A DNA stretch of 12,618 bases from JAGVUD01 sp052033935 (GCA_052033935.1 JBPOJE010000005.1:1-12618); one strand, 5' to 3'; positions 1 through 5,907 are shown, numbered from the stretch's first letter. The notes: a model not told the origin generated them from the letters alone. Numbers and translations are program-made.

Positions 1-1
1 C

Positions 2-100
2 ATCGAGGTGTTCTACAACCGGGAGCGGCTACACTCGAGCCTGGGGTATGTGTCCCCAGCGGAATACGAACGGCAGCTTGCCGTCAAAGAGGCGGATTAG
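2..100 (+). CDS. IS3-family transposase (OrfB), C-terminal fragment, cut by the window edge
   Basis: This open frame enters from the left edge and ends at TAG 98-100, giving the last 32 residues of a DDE transposase. The peptide has FYN-RERLHSSLGY-SP-EYE, the signature that follows the catalytic glutamate at the end of IS3-family OrfB proteins. In that family the protein cuts and joins the element's ends. The rest of the transposase lies outside the window, so I cannot say whether the element is intact or which IS3 subgroup it belongs to. The stop is followed after two bases by the terminal inverted repeat, as expected for the right end of such an element. Confidence 0.85.
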   Translation: MEVFYNRERLHSSLGYVSPAEYERQLAVKEAD

Positions 101-102
101 CG

Positions 103-127
103 TGTCCACCAAAACAGGGGAGGTCCA
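103..127 (+). repeat. Right terminal inverted repeat of the IS3-family element
   Basis: A 25-bp stretch starts TGTCCACCAAAACAGGGG and ends in GGTCCA, two bases after the transposase stop. IS3-family ends begin with TG on one side and finish with CA on the other, and this one closes in CA at 127. The matching left end and the target duplication are outside the window, so the exact outer base is inferred. Confidence 0.65.
103..127 (+). mobile_element. End of an IS3-family insertion sequence extending left of the window
   Basis: The transposase tail (2-100) plus the terminal repeat define the right boundary of an insertion sequence transcribed rightward. The full element would occupy bases 1-127 here and continue off the left edge. 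It sits about 250 bp upstream of the GntR gene and of a decayed ABC operon. Insertion and decay may be linked, but the sequence does not prove that. Confidence 0.7.
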
Positions 128-319
128 TGCTGCTCATACTGCCTACTTCGACATCCCTCCCCCTCTTCCATACCTGTCTGACCAGATATCCCAAACTCCT
201 GCCACGAAACCAACGGAATACTCGGACAGACTCCTAGGCTACGGCGGGTGCTCCAGCCGACGCTTAGCCGTCCCCTCCACCCCATCATAATACTCTGAGA
301 AGTATTTTCACAGCACTCC
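128..319. other. Non-coding spacer between the IS end and the gntR promoter
   Basis: I see no convincing gene. The base composition is richer in A, T and C-runs than its surroundings. Two weak inverted repeats are visible: GGCTA 237-241 with TAGCC 265-269 (enclosing CGGC/GCCG), and AATACT 289-294 with AGTATT 301-306 around a 6-base loop, followed by TT. The second could be a weak terminator for transcription leaving the insertion sequence. The small frames here lack codon structure or family resemblance. Confidence 0.5.
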
Positions 320-347
320 CTGACACCCCCAAATACAGCGTTATACT
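320..347 (+). promoter_or_regulatory. Probable sigma70 promoter of the GntR/ABC operon
   Basis: CTGACA at 320-325 is a near-consensus -35 box, followed after 16 bp by TATACT at 342-347 as the -10. Transcription would start near 354, about 24 bases before the ATG at 378. The -10 overlaps the inverted repeat at 345-368, the usual geometry for a repressor that blocks its own promoter. Confidence 0.55.
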
Positions 348-368
348 GTTTTATATCACTAGAACAGT
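345..368. promoter_or_regulatory. Candidate operator of the GntR-family regulator
   Basis: A perfect 6-bp inverted repeat, ACTGTT at 345-350 and AACAGT at 363-368, is separated by 12 AT-rich bases. It covers the end of the -10 box and the predicted start of transcription, directly upstream of the regulator's own gene. YtrA-type regulators commonly bind such dyads and repress their own operon. The assignment is inferred from symmetry and position only. Confidence 0.5.
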
Positions 369-377
369 TCGTCTCCA

Positions 378-812
378 ATGCTTCTAAAGGTGGACACAAC
401 AGATGCGGTGCCGGTTTACGCGCAGATCGTCGAACAGATCAAGCGGGCGGTGGCGGCCGGGGTTCTTCGCCCCGGCGACCCTCTGCCCAGCCTGCGCGAG
501 ACGGCCCTGAAGCTCAGGATCAACCCGCTCACCGTGGGGCGGGCGTACAGGCAACTGGAACAGGCGGGGCTCATTGAAACACGGCACGGGCTTGGGAGCT
601 TCGTGAAGGATGGCGCTGGGGTGCCGACGGGCGAGTTCCGGCGCGAGACGATCGCGCGGGGGATTGACAGGGTGCTGGTTGACGCGCTGCATCTCGGCGT
701 CAGCTTCGACGATGTGCGCGCGTTGCTCAATGAACGGATCCAGGCGGCGCCGGCTGCTCTTCCGCCGGGATCCGCCGAACCGGATAAGGAGGAAGAACGT
801 GGTAACGAATAG
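378..812 (+). CDS. GntR-family transcriptional regulator, YtrA subfamily
   Basis: This 144-residue protein has the GntR winged-helix domain at about residues 12-77: PVYAQIVEQIKRAV, then RPGDPLPSLRETA, INPLTVGRAYRQLEQAGL and the wing ETRHGLGSFV. Only about 65 residues follow, so there is no large effector-binding domain. This short layout is typical of the YtrA subgroup, which controls neighbouring ABC exporter genes in response to cell-envelope stress or drugs. The ATG at 378 is preferred because the family begins a few residues before the PVY-QI motif; no strong ribosome binding site precedes it. It overlaps the next frame by 14 bases (GTG 799). The regulator looks intact although the transporter genes it should control are broken, so it may now be a relic or may act elsewhere. 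Confidence 0.88.
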   Translation: MLLKVDTTDAVPVYAQIVEQIKRAVAAGVLRPGDPLPSLRETALKLRINPLTVGRAYRQLEQAGLIETRHGLGSFVKDGAGVPTGEFRRETIARGIDRVLVDALHLGVSFDDVRALLNERIQAAPAALPPGSAEPDKEEERGNE

Positions 813-1317
813 GGGCGGGTTTGCCATTGAGACACACGGCCTGACCAAACGCTTCAGGCAGGCCGAAGCGGTCAACGGCCTTTCGCTCAGGGTGCCCTCC
901 GGCTCGGTGTATGCCTTTCTCGGGCGCAATGGCGCGGGCAAGACGACGACCATACGCATGCTGCTCGACCGGACGTCCGGGGAGCGGGCAGCGGAACCTA
1001 CTGCCAGATCGAGGACCGCCGAAGCGGCGCAACAGCGAGGGCGCTCTTCCCGCTGTTTGTGCAGCCCCTCGGGTTCGCCTCCGGACAGCGGGCCGTGGTG
1101 GCAACGCGCAACCCAGGCGAGCGCCGCATGGGGCGATCCGGGTGTGGAGCCTTCGAGACAACAGCATGCGGGAAGTGGCGGCCATTCCCTACAATCCCCG
1201 GGCCGGCTTCTCCGTCCGCACGGACTTGACTTACGGGGACGGGTTTGCGGCCTGGATCCGCCCGGATGGGCGGTGGATACTGATGTGTACCCGCCCGTCG
1301 AATGGTTCGGGCGTTGA
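799..1317 (+). pseudogene. ABC transporter ATPase, truncated after Walker A
   Basis: The start is GTG 799, with AAGGAGG at 786-792 six bases upstream, overlapping the end of gntR. The first 60 or so residues are a good ABC ATPase N-terminus: ETHGLTKRF, AVNGLSLRVPSGSVYAFL and the Walker A GRNGAGKTTT, then IRMLLDRTSGE. Similarity stops at about base 985. The frame stays open to TGA 1315-1317, but the remaining 110 residues are out-of-frame translation of the following gene. The Q-loop, the LSGGQ signature, Walker B and the switch histidine are all missing, so it cannot hydrolyse ATP as a transporter motor. I read this as a deletion joining the 5' part of the ATPase to the 3' part of a neighbour. 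Mis-assembly is a less likely alternative. Confidence 0.8.
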
Positions 1318-1507
1318 CCTGTGGCTGGTGGACGTGCAGCGCGGCGGGGCGAAGATCGTATATCCGAACTGCACGTGGTTCGGCGACAACACGGTCGTCT
1401 GGATGAAGGACCGGGCAATCGTCAGCGGCAGCCCGCCGCACATCGCCGTTGACCTGGCGGCCGGCACGGCGAAGTGCACGAGATACAGATGGGAGGCCAA
1501 GCAGTGA
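987..1507 (+). pseudogene. Remnant of a beta-propeller (WD40/PD40-like) protein, probably the tail of an ABC permease
   Basis: Protein-like sequence begins near 987 in the frame reading TYCQIEDRRSG and continues to about 1132 (VVATRNPGERRMG). It then resumes one frame over at about 1133 (AIRVWSLRDNS) and runs to TGA 1505-1507. One extra G in the GGGG run at 1130-1133 would join the two parts. The peptide has repeated propeller-style strands: IRVWSLRD, AWIRPDGRWILM, GVDLWLVDVQRGG, NTVVWMKDRAIV. No start codon or N-terminus is present. The next locus has a permease followed by the same kind of domain, so this is likely the C-terminal part of a paralogous permease-propeller protein whose front was deleted. 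The last stretch (about 1135-1504) is still an uninterrupted frame and overlaps the permease start by one base. Confidence 0.6.
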
Positions 1508-2280
1508 TGAGGCGCTTGCTGTGGAAGGAGTGGCGCGAGAGGCGCATCGTCTATGCCGCGCTCGCCACGGCGGCCATAGCGCCCGTAGTCTTCGGGTCGG
1601 GGCTGTCGTTTTCGGGAGACATCGGAGCATTCAGCCCGTGGCTGCTCTTGCCGGTTGCACTGGCGATACGTCTGGGAACAGGAATGTACGCCTGCGACGG
1701 CGACCAGGATAGCGGAGACTTCCTCTTCTCGAGACCCGTCGGATGGAGGGCGATTGCCGCCGCGAAGGTTGCTCTGGGGATCGCGGTTGTTCTTGCGGCG
1801 TGCGTGCTGGCGGCCCTGGCCTACTTTCTGTTCGCGGCGCCGCAGTATCGCCCGCACATCACCGACGAACGCCTGGCGGCCGGGGCGGCGTTTCTGGCCT
1901 TCGGGGCGGTGGTCGCGTTTGCGGCGGGGTATGCCTCTTCAGCGCTCACGCCTGGCAAAAGCGGCAGCGTCATGGTTTTTGGCGGCCTTTGGGCGCTGAC
2001 GATTGTCTCCGCGTTCGCGAATCTGACCATCCGCAGGCAGCTCGGGTGCCCGGATTCGGACTACCAGTTTGTCTCGGCGGTGGCTTGGTATGTTGGCGCG
2101 TTCGTGGCCGCCATACTCGTCACGCGCCTCGGGCTGACAGCGAGCTTTCGGTACAGGCTCAGGGTTTACGCCCTGTGCATCGCAGCGGCATTCGCCGTTC
2201 TGATACCGGCCGAGATCGCCTACAACGCATGGAGGTCCGGCGTTGAGCCGGACAGCAGGCTGCCCAAGAGGATTACCTGA
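1507..2280 (+). CDS. ABC-2 type transporter permease, truncated or frameshifted at its C-terminus
   Basis: This 257-residue membrane protein starts at ATG 1507, overlapping the previous stop as TGATG, with GGGAGG at 1491-1496 as ribosome binding site. The N-terminus RRLLWKEWRERR is the basic cytoplasmic start typical of ABC-2 permeases. About six hydrophobic segments follow, near residues 14-34, 44-60, 86-108, 122-145, 152-170 and 184-205, with a last one near 218-240. The motif DSGDFLFSRPVGWRAIAAAK matches the loop in this family where exporters carry a PVSR-like turn. It would form the membrane channel of an exporter; the substrate is unknown. After the last helix the frame ends at TGA 2278-2280, but propeller-like sequence continues in another frame, so the original protein was probably longer. 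With its ATPase destroyed, it is unlikely to work alone. Confidence 0.7.
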   Translation: MRRLLWKEWRERRIVYAALATAAIAPVVFGSGLSFSGDIGAFSPWLLLPVALAIRLGTGMYACDGDQDSGDFLFSRPVGWRAIAAAKVALGIAVVLAACVLAALAYFLFAAPQYRPHITDERLAAGAAFLAFGAVVAFAAGYASSALTPGKSGSVMVFGGLWALTIVSAFANLTIRRQLGCPDSDYQFVSAVAWYVGAFVAAILVTRLGLTASFRYRLRVYALCIAAAFAVLIPAEIAYNAWRSGVEPDSRLPKRIT

Positions 2281-2765
2281 GCATCTCGCCTGACGGGCGG
2301 TACGGTATCAGCAGTGCTGGATCGTCCATACGTCTGGTGCAGATTGCTGGCCTGGAAGTGAAGCCTCTAAAACGGCTGACGAAGGGGAAGGGGCTTTCCG
2401 GGACGAGGTGGAGGGTGTTCTGGACGCCCGATGGGATCGCTTACTGGACCCAGGAGACCGGGCTGATGGTCGCCGATCCGGCGCGGCGCACGGCCGCATT
2501 CATTCCGATGAACGTGTGAGCGCCCGATCTCCCGCCGTCATCGGATGGCCGCTACCTGATCTGCGCGGCCTGGGCGGCCTCGACCGACCAGACTCTAACC
2601 GTCGTTGACCTTCACTCCGCGAAGGTGCTGAAGGGAACGGTTCGGGCGAGCGGCAGCCCCTGGTGGCAGACGGCAGACATCCTGGGCTACACGGACATGC
2701 AGAAGCGAAGGCGGTTTGTGAAAGCAACAGCGGGAGGGATTCAACCCGTCACGGTCCCGGATTGA
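2280..2765 (+). pseudogene. Detached beta-propeller tail of the preceding permease, with internal stop
   Basis: From 2280 the frame reads SISPDGRYGISS, directly after the permease's last codons. Adding one G at the GG of 2270-2271 fuses the two as KRDYLSISPDGRY. The frame then runs through VFWTPDGIAYWT and a TGA at 2517-2519, and continues in the same frame with SSDGRYLICAAW, LTVVDLHSAKV and ILGYTDMQKRRR to TGA 2763-2765. The repeated PDGRY and SSDGRY turns are typical of WD40/PD40-like propellers. The original gene would have been 1507-2765, a permease with an extracytoplasmic propeller. Two lesions (one frameshift, one nonsense) argue for true decay rather than one sequencing error. Confidence 0.65.
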
Positions 2766-2771
2766 GCATGT

Positions 2772-2800
2772 TTGACAGGGAGGCGGGACGCCGATAGAAT
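2772..2800 (+). promoter_or_regulatory. Strong sigma70 promoter of queDEC
   Basis: A perfect -35 TTGACA at 2772-2777 is followed by a 17-bp spacer and TAGAAT at 2795-2800, one base from consensus. Transcription would start near 2807, about 40 bases before the queD ATG. It lies just after the dead propeller's stop codon, so the queuosine operon is expressed independently of the decayed operon. Confidence 0.8.
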
Positions 2801-2808
2801 CCCTCGTG

Positions 2809-2838
2809 TCCGGCGGGCGCGGCCGCCATACCGCCGGA
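2809..2838 (+). promoter_or_regulatory. GC-rich hairpin filling the queD leader
   Basis: TCCGGCGG at 2809-2816 pairs perfectly with CCGCCGGA at 2831-2838 (8 bp) around a 14-base loop. It begins at the predicted transcript start and ends three bases before GAGG (2841-2844), the likely ribosome binding site of queD. It could limit translation or protect the 5' end. It does not match a known preQ1 riboswitch. Confidence 0.4.
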
Positions 2839-2847
2839 TCGAGGCCT

Positions 2848-3222
2848 ATGTTCACCCTTACTGTCAATGCCAGTTTCTCCGCCGCGCACTTCCTGCGAGA
2901 CTACAACGGCCCGTGCGAGACGATGCACGGGCACAACTTCCGCGTGGAAACCCGGGTCTCGGGCACGGAACTGAACGAAATCGGCATCGTCGTGGACTTC
3001 AAGGTCATCAAGAAGCTGCTGCGCGAAGTGACCGAACGCCTGGATCACAAAGTGCTCGACCAGATACCGCCCTTCGACACGTTGAACCCCACAGCGGAGA
3101 ACATCGCGCGGCACATCTTCGACGAGGTTGCTCCGCGCGTTGCGGAGGCGGGCGCGAGGCTCGAGAGCGTCGGCGTCTGGGAGACCGAGGGCTGTGGCGT
3201 CGTCTATACGCCCGGCGGATAG
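2848..3222 (+). CDS. queD: 6-carboxy-5,6,7,8-tetrahydropterin synthase (QueD)
   Basis: This 124-residue protein is of the usual size for a QueD of the PTPS-like T-fold family. It converts 7,8-dihydroneopterin triphosphate to 6-carboxytetrahydropterin, the first dedicated step to preQ0. Zinc ligands are H14 (FSAAH) and H27/H29 (MHGHNF). The catalytic Cys is C23 in NGPC, followed by the LDHKVLD Asp-His pair (D66, H67), PTAENIA (E84) and a substrate-binding glutamate near residue 112. ATG 2848 is chosen because MFTLTVNASFSAAH is the normal family start; an upstream ATG at 2806 would lie at the transcription start site. GAGG at 2841-2844 is a close ribosome binding site. First gene of queDEC; queE overlaps its 3' end. 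Confidence 0.95.
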   Translation: MFTLTVNASFSAAHFLRDYNGPCETMHGHNFRVETRVSGTELNEIGIVVDFKVIKKLLREVTERLDHKVLDQIPPFDTLNPTAENIARHIFDEVAPRVAEAGARLESVGVWETEGCGVVYTPGG

Positions 3223-3997
3223 CCCGGGGCCCGCAGCGGCGGCCGGAGGCGCTCAGGCCGTTGAGGTATTCTCCAGCTTTCAGGGCGAAGGCCCGCACGT
3301 GGGGCGGCGGCACATCTTTGTGCGGTTTGCGGGCTGCAACCTGCGCTGCCAGTACTGCGACACCCCCGAATCGCTTGCGGCGGCGCCGCCTGAGGCCCGC
3401 GTGGAAGAGCGGCCGGGCACGCGGACTTTCGAGACGCTTGACAACCCGCTTTCGCTGGAGCAGATCGTGGAGGCGATTCGCCGCCTTGCGCGCAAGCCGC
3501 ACGACGCCGTGAGCCTGACCGGAGGCGAGCCGCTTCTGCAGGCGGACTTCATCGGGCGCATCGCCCCGCTCATACGCGAAATGGGGCTTGGCGTCTATCT
3601 CGAAACGAACGGGACGCTTCCGGAGAGACTCGCCGAAGTCATCTCGGGCATGGACACGATCGCGATGGACATCAAGCTGCCGCGGACGCTGCACGGCGGC
3701 CGCGACTGGTTTGGGGAGCACGCACGGTCTCTGCGCATTGCGATTGCGGCTCCGGAGCTTTTCTGCAAGCTCGTTCTGCCCACCAGCCCGGACATGGAGC
3801 AGGTTCGCCGCGCGGCGCGGATGGTGGCGGAGGTCTCGCCCAGGATTCCCTTCATCATTCAGCCGCTTACGCCGTTCGGTGCCGTGAACGCCGGGCCGCC
3901 GCCGGACGACATCCGGCGCGCGTATGAGACCGTCTGCGAGCATCTCTATGACGTGCGTGTGATTCCGCAGATGCACAAAGCGATGGGCCTGCCATGA
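3194..3997 (+). CDS. queE: 7-carboxy-7-deazaguanine synthase, radical SAM enzyme (QueE)
   Basis: QueE contracts 6-carboxytetrahydropterin to 7-carboxy-7-deazaguanine using SAM and a 4Fe-4S cluster. With the chosen start it has 267 residues. Visible signatures are EVFSSFQGEG near residues 24-33, the cluster motif CNLRCQYC (C48, C52, C55), TGGEPLLQ (109-116), LETNG (136-140) and AMDIKLP (157-163), ending RVIPQMHKAMG. The family normally starts just before the FSSFQGEG-like motif, but no ATG, GTG or TTG lies there. GTG 3194, inside queD with GAGG at 3187-3190, is the nearest start and leaves about 22 extra low-complexity residues. An in-frame ATG at 3128 would lengthen the overlap further. It overlaps queD by 29 bases and queC by 4 (ATGA), so translation is probably coupled. 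Confidence 0.9.
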   Translation: MASSIRPADSPGPAAAAGGAQAVEVFSSFQGEGPHVGRRHIFVRFAGCNLRCQYCDTPESLAAAPPEARVEERPGTRTFETLDNPLSLEQIVEAIRRLARKPHDAVSLTGGEPLLQADFIGRIAPLIREMGLGVYLETNGTLPERLAEVISGMDTIAMDIKLPRTLHGGRDWFGEHARSLRIAIAAPELFCKLVLPTSPDMEQVRRAARMVAEVSPRIPFIIQPLTPFGAVNAGPPPDDIRRAYETVCEHLYDVRVIPQMHKAMGLP

Positions 3998-4680
3998 CAA
4001 AAGAAGCTGCGGTCTGCCTGCTTTCCGGAGGGCTCGACAGCGCGACTGCCGCAGCCATCGCGCGTTCGCGCAGGTTCGATATCTACGCGCTGTCGTTCGA
4101 CTACGGGCAGCAGCATGCAAGGGAGCTGGAAGCGGCGGTGCGCGTGGCGGAAGCGCTCGGGGCAAAGCGGCACGTGACCATGCGCTGCGACCTTCGCGCG
4201 TGGGGCGGAAGCGCGCTGACGGCGGACATCGCTGTTCCGCGGGGGCGATCGCTGGCGGAGATGGAGAACGCCATCCCTGTGACGTACGTGCCAGCCCGCA
4301 ACCTGATCTTCCTCTCGCTCGCGCTCGGGTGGGCGGAGGCAGTCAGAGCGCGGCGCATCTTCATCGGCGTGAATCAGCTCGACTACTCGGGATACCCCGA
4401 CTGCCGCGAGGAGTTTCTGCGGTCATTCGAGCAGACGGCGAACCTGGCCACGAAGGCGGGGGGCGAGGGCTGCAGGTTCATCATCGAGGCTCCGCTCGCG
4501 CACATGACCAAAGCCCAGATCATCAGCGCGGGAACGGCGCTGGGGGTGGACTACGGGCTGACGTGGAGCTGCTATTCGGGCGGGGAGCAGCCGTGCGGCG
4601 AGTGCGACAGTTGCCTGCTGCGGGCGAAGGGCTTCAGCGAGGCGGGGATGCTCGACCCGCTTCTTGCGAGAGAAGGCTGA
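3994..4680 (+). CDS. queC: 7-cyano-7-deazaguanine (preQ0) synthase (QueC)
   Basis: QueC uses ATP and ammonia to turn 7-carboxy-7-deazaguanine into preQ0, the precursor of the tRNA base queuosine. The 228 residues carry the PP-loop SGGLDSATA at 11-19, SFDYGQQHARE near 34-44, VPARNLIFLSLA in mid-protein, and GVNQLDYSGYPDCR. The zinc site near the C-terminus is C193, C201, C204 and C207. ATG 3994 overlaps the queE stop as ATGA. It is the last gene of queDEC. No queF (preQ0 reductase) or tgt is in the window, so later steps must be encoded elsewhere. Nothing looks truncated. Confidence 0.95.
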   Translation: MTKEAAVCLLSGGLDSATAAAIARSRRFDIYALSFDYGQQHARELEAAVRVAEALGAKRHVTMRCDLRAWGGSALTADIAVPRGRSLAEMENAIPVTYVPARNLIFLSLALGWAEAVRARRIFIGVNQLDYSGYPDCREEFLRSFEQTANLATKAGGEGCRFIIEAPLAHMTKAQIISAGTALGVDYGLTWSCYSGGEQPCGECDSCLLRAKGFSEAGMLDPLLAREG

Positions 4681-4710
4681 TTGGCAAGAGCGCACTGCTG
4701 TTTCTATAAT
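4681..4710 (+). promoter_or_regulatory. Sigma70 promoter of galE
   Basis: TTGGCA at 4681-4686, directly after the queC stop, is followed by an 18-bp spacer and a perfect TATAAT at 4705-4710. Transcription would start near 4717. This rules out starting galE upstream of that point and supports the TTG at 4753. Confidence 0.75.
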
Positions 4711-4752
4711 GAGCCGGCACGGAACTCAGCAAAGAAAAGGAAAGAACAAGCA

Positions 4753-5733
4753 TTGATCCTCATCACCGGCGGTCTCGGATATGTCGGCAGCCACGCCATG
4801 CGCCACCTGCGGGAGCAGGGGCGCGAAGTCCTCGCATTTGACAATCTAGTTTACGGGCACACAGAGGCCGCCTGCGGGGCGCCGTATGTCATCGGCGATC
4901 TGATGAACATGGACGATCTCCGGAAGGTGTTCCGCGAGAACGAGATAGACTCGGTGATGCACTTCGCTGCGTTCGCCGCCGTCGGCGAGTCGGTGGAGCA
5001 CCCGAAGAAGTATTACGACAACAACATCCGGGGCGGACTCAACCTGCTCGAGGCGATGCTGGAAGCGGACGTCAAGCGGTTTGTATTCTCATCCACCTGC
5101 GCGATCTTCGGGGAGCCGATCGAGATTCCCATGGCCGAGACACACCCTGTTTCCCCGGCGAATCCGTACGGCGAGACCAAACTGGCCTTCGAGCATGTGC
5201 TGAAGTGGTACGACCGCGCGTACGGGCTGAAGAGCGCCTGCCTGCGCTATTTCAACGCGGCGGGAGCACATCCGTCGGGGGAAATCGGCGAGGACCACGA
5301 ACCCGAGCGGCATCTGATACCGCTGGCGATCAGGGCGGCGGCTGGCACGGGAGACACCTTGACCGTGTTCGGAAGCGATTACGACACGCCGGACGGCACA
5401 TGCATCCGCGACTACATCCACGTGACCGATCTCGCGCAAGCTCATCTCATGGCGCTGAAGCAGATGGAGAACGGGGGAGATTCGGCCGCCTACAACCTCG
5501 GCAACGGGAACGGCTATTCGGTTCTGGAAGTCATACAGTGTGTGGAGCGAGTCACCGGGCGCACCGTCCCGCACACGTTCGGCAATCGCCGTCCGGGCGA
5601 TCCGGGGCGTCTTGTCGGCAGCTCGAAGAAGGCTCTTGACGAGCTGGGATGGCGTCCGGAGTTCGACAGCCTGCAGGCGATTGTTGAAAGTGCATGGCGC
5701 TGGCACGAGTCGCACCCAAAGGGGTACAGGTAG
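4753..5733 (+). CDS. galE: UDP-glucose 4-epimerase (GalE)
   Basis: This extended short-chain dehydrogenase/reductase of 326 residues, normal for the family, interconverts UDP-glucose and UDP-galactose with bound NAD. The Rossmann motif TGGLGYVG is at residues 5-12, FAAFAAVGES near 71-80, the catalytic serine/threonine region FSSTCAIFGEP near 112-122, and the catalytic YGETK with Y139 and K143. RYFNAAGAHPSGEIGEDH and DGTCIRDYIHVTDLA are also family landmarks. The TTG at 4753 is preferred: it gives MILITGG at the right place, AAAGGAAAG lies about 10 bases upstream, and the frame's upstream extension runs through the promoter. It is probably a single-gene unit closed by the hairpin at 5734-5762. 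Its product could feed envelope polysaccharide, in line with the glycosyltransferase at the window's end. Confidence 0.95.
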   Translation: MILITGGLGYVGSHAMRHLREQGREVLAFDNLVYGHTEAACGAPYVIGDLMNMDDLRKVFRENEIDSVMHFAAFAAVGESVEHPKKYYDNNIRGGLNLLEAMLEADVKRFVFSSTCAIFGEPIEIPMAETHPVSPANPYGETKLAFEHVLKWYDRAYGLKSACLRYFNAAGAHPSGEIGEDHEPERHLIPLAIRAAAGTGDTLTVFGSDYDTPDGTCIRDYIHVTDLAQAHLMALKQMENGGDSAAYNLGNGNGYSVLEVIQCVERVTGRTVPHTFGNRRPGDPGRLVGSSKKALDELGWRPEFDSLQAIVESAWRWHESHPKGYR

Positions 5734-5762
5734 CCGCCTGCCAGGATGTATCACGCAGGCGG
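5734..5762 (+). terminator. GC-rich hairpin after galE, possible terminator
   Basis: CCGCCTGC at 5734-5741 and GCAGGCGG at 5755-5762 form a perfect 8-bp stem with a 13-base loop, starting at the base after the galE stop. No T-run follows, so it is not a classical intrinsic terminator. It may end transcription with a factor or protect the mRNA 3' end. The next promoter begins right after it. Confidence 0.5.
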
Positions 5763-5764
5763 CA

Positions 5765-5793
5765 CTGCCGCACATGCGCCCATGCTGTATAAT
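5765..5793 (+). promoter_or_regulatory. Probable thrS promoter
   Basis: A perfect -10 TATAAT lies at 5788-5793. The -35 is weak; CTGCCG at 5765-5770, 17 bp upstream, is the best match. Transcription would start near 5800, giving a leader of about 108 bases before the thrS ATG. Confidence 0.6.
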
Positions 5794-5870
5794 GCTTTCG
5801 CACGGGGACCTGCCGGAGTCTCACTCCTCCAATCTGCAAGTCACGGCCTTTTGTCCCACAATACTAAGCA

Positions 5871-5889
5871 GACGCCTTTGTACAGCGTC
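5871..5889 (+). promoter_or_regulatory. thrS leader hairpin resembling a tRNA-Thr anticodon arm
   Basis: GACGC at 5871-5875 pairs with GCGTC at 5885-5889. The loop is CTTTGTACA: after a C-A mismatch the inner seven bases read U-U-UGU-A-C, the pattern of an anticodon loop with U33, anticodon UGU and A37. It ends four bases before GGAG (5893-5896), the thrS ribosome binding site. In E. coli, ThrRS binds an anticodon-like hairpin just upstream of its own ribosome binding site and represses translation. The analogy here is an inference from structure and place. Confidence 0.35.
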
Positions 5890-5907
5890 GCTGGAGAAGC
5901 AATCTGA

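Noticed and set aside
1..127. Composite transposon or genomic island with the IS as one arm
   Set aside because: Only one IS end is present, no second copy or target duplication is visible, and the genes to the right are ordinary housekeeping genes.
384..1418. Long open frame on the minus strand (344 residues)
   Set aside because: It is antisense to gntR and the ABC remnants, rich in Arg/Pro/Ser, with no recognisable domain. It is a GC-driven shadow frame.
2517..2519. In-frame TGA as selenocysteine or recoded tryptophan
   Set aside because: TGA ends several genes in the window (queC, rpmI, rplT, pheT), the propeller also has a frameshift, and no selenocysteine insertion hairpin is evident. 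A nonsense mutation in a dead gene is simpler.
2801..2847. preQ1 riboswitch before queD
   Set aside because: The leader is only about 40 bases, nearly all one GC hairpin, with no match to the known preQ1 aptamer patterns I can recall.
3008..4165. Minus-strand open frame of 385 residues opposite queDEC
   Set aside because: The three genes on the plus strand are clear enzymes; the antisense peptide is Arg/Ala-rich and unlike any family I know.
2772..4680. queDEC as part of a 7-deazaguanine DNA-modification (dpd-like) system
   Set aside because: No DNA-inserting transglycosylase, helicase or nuclease genes are adjacent; preQ0 for tRNA modification is the default reading.
5794..5907. T-box riboswitch upstream of thrS (and likewise before pheS)
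   Set aside because: Neither leader has the conserved T-box sequence or an antiterminator/terminator pair; the leaders are also too short.
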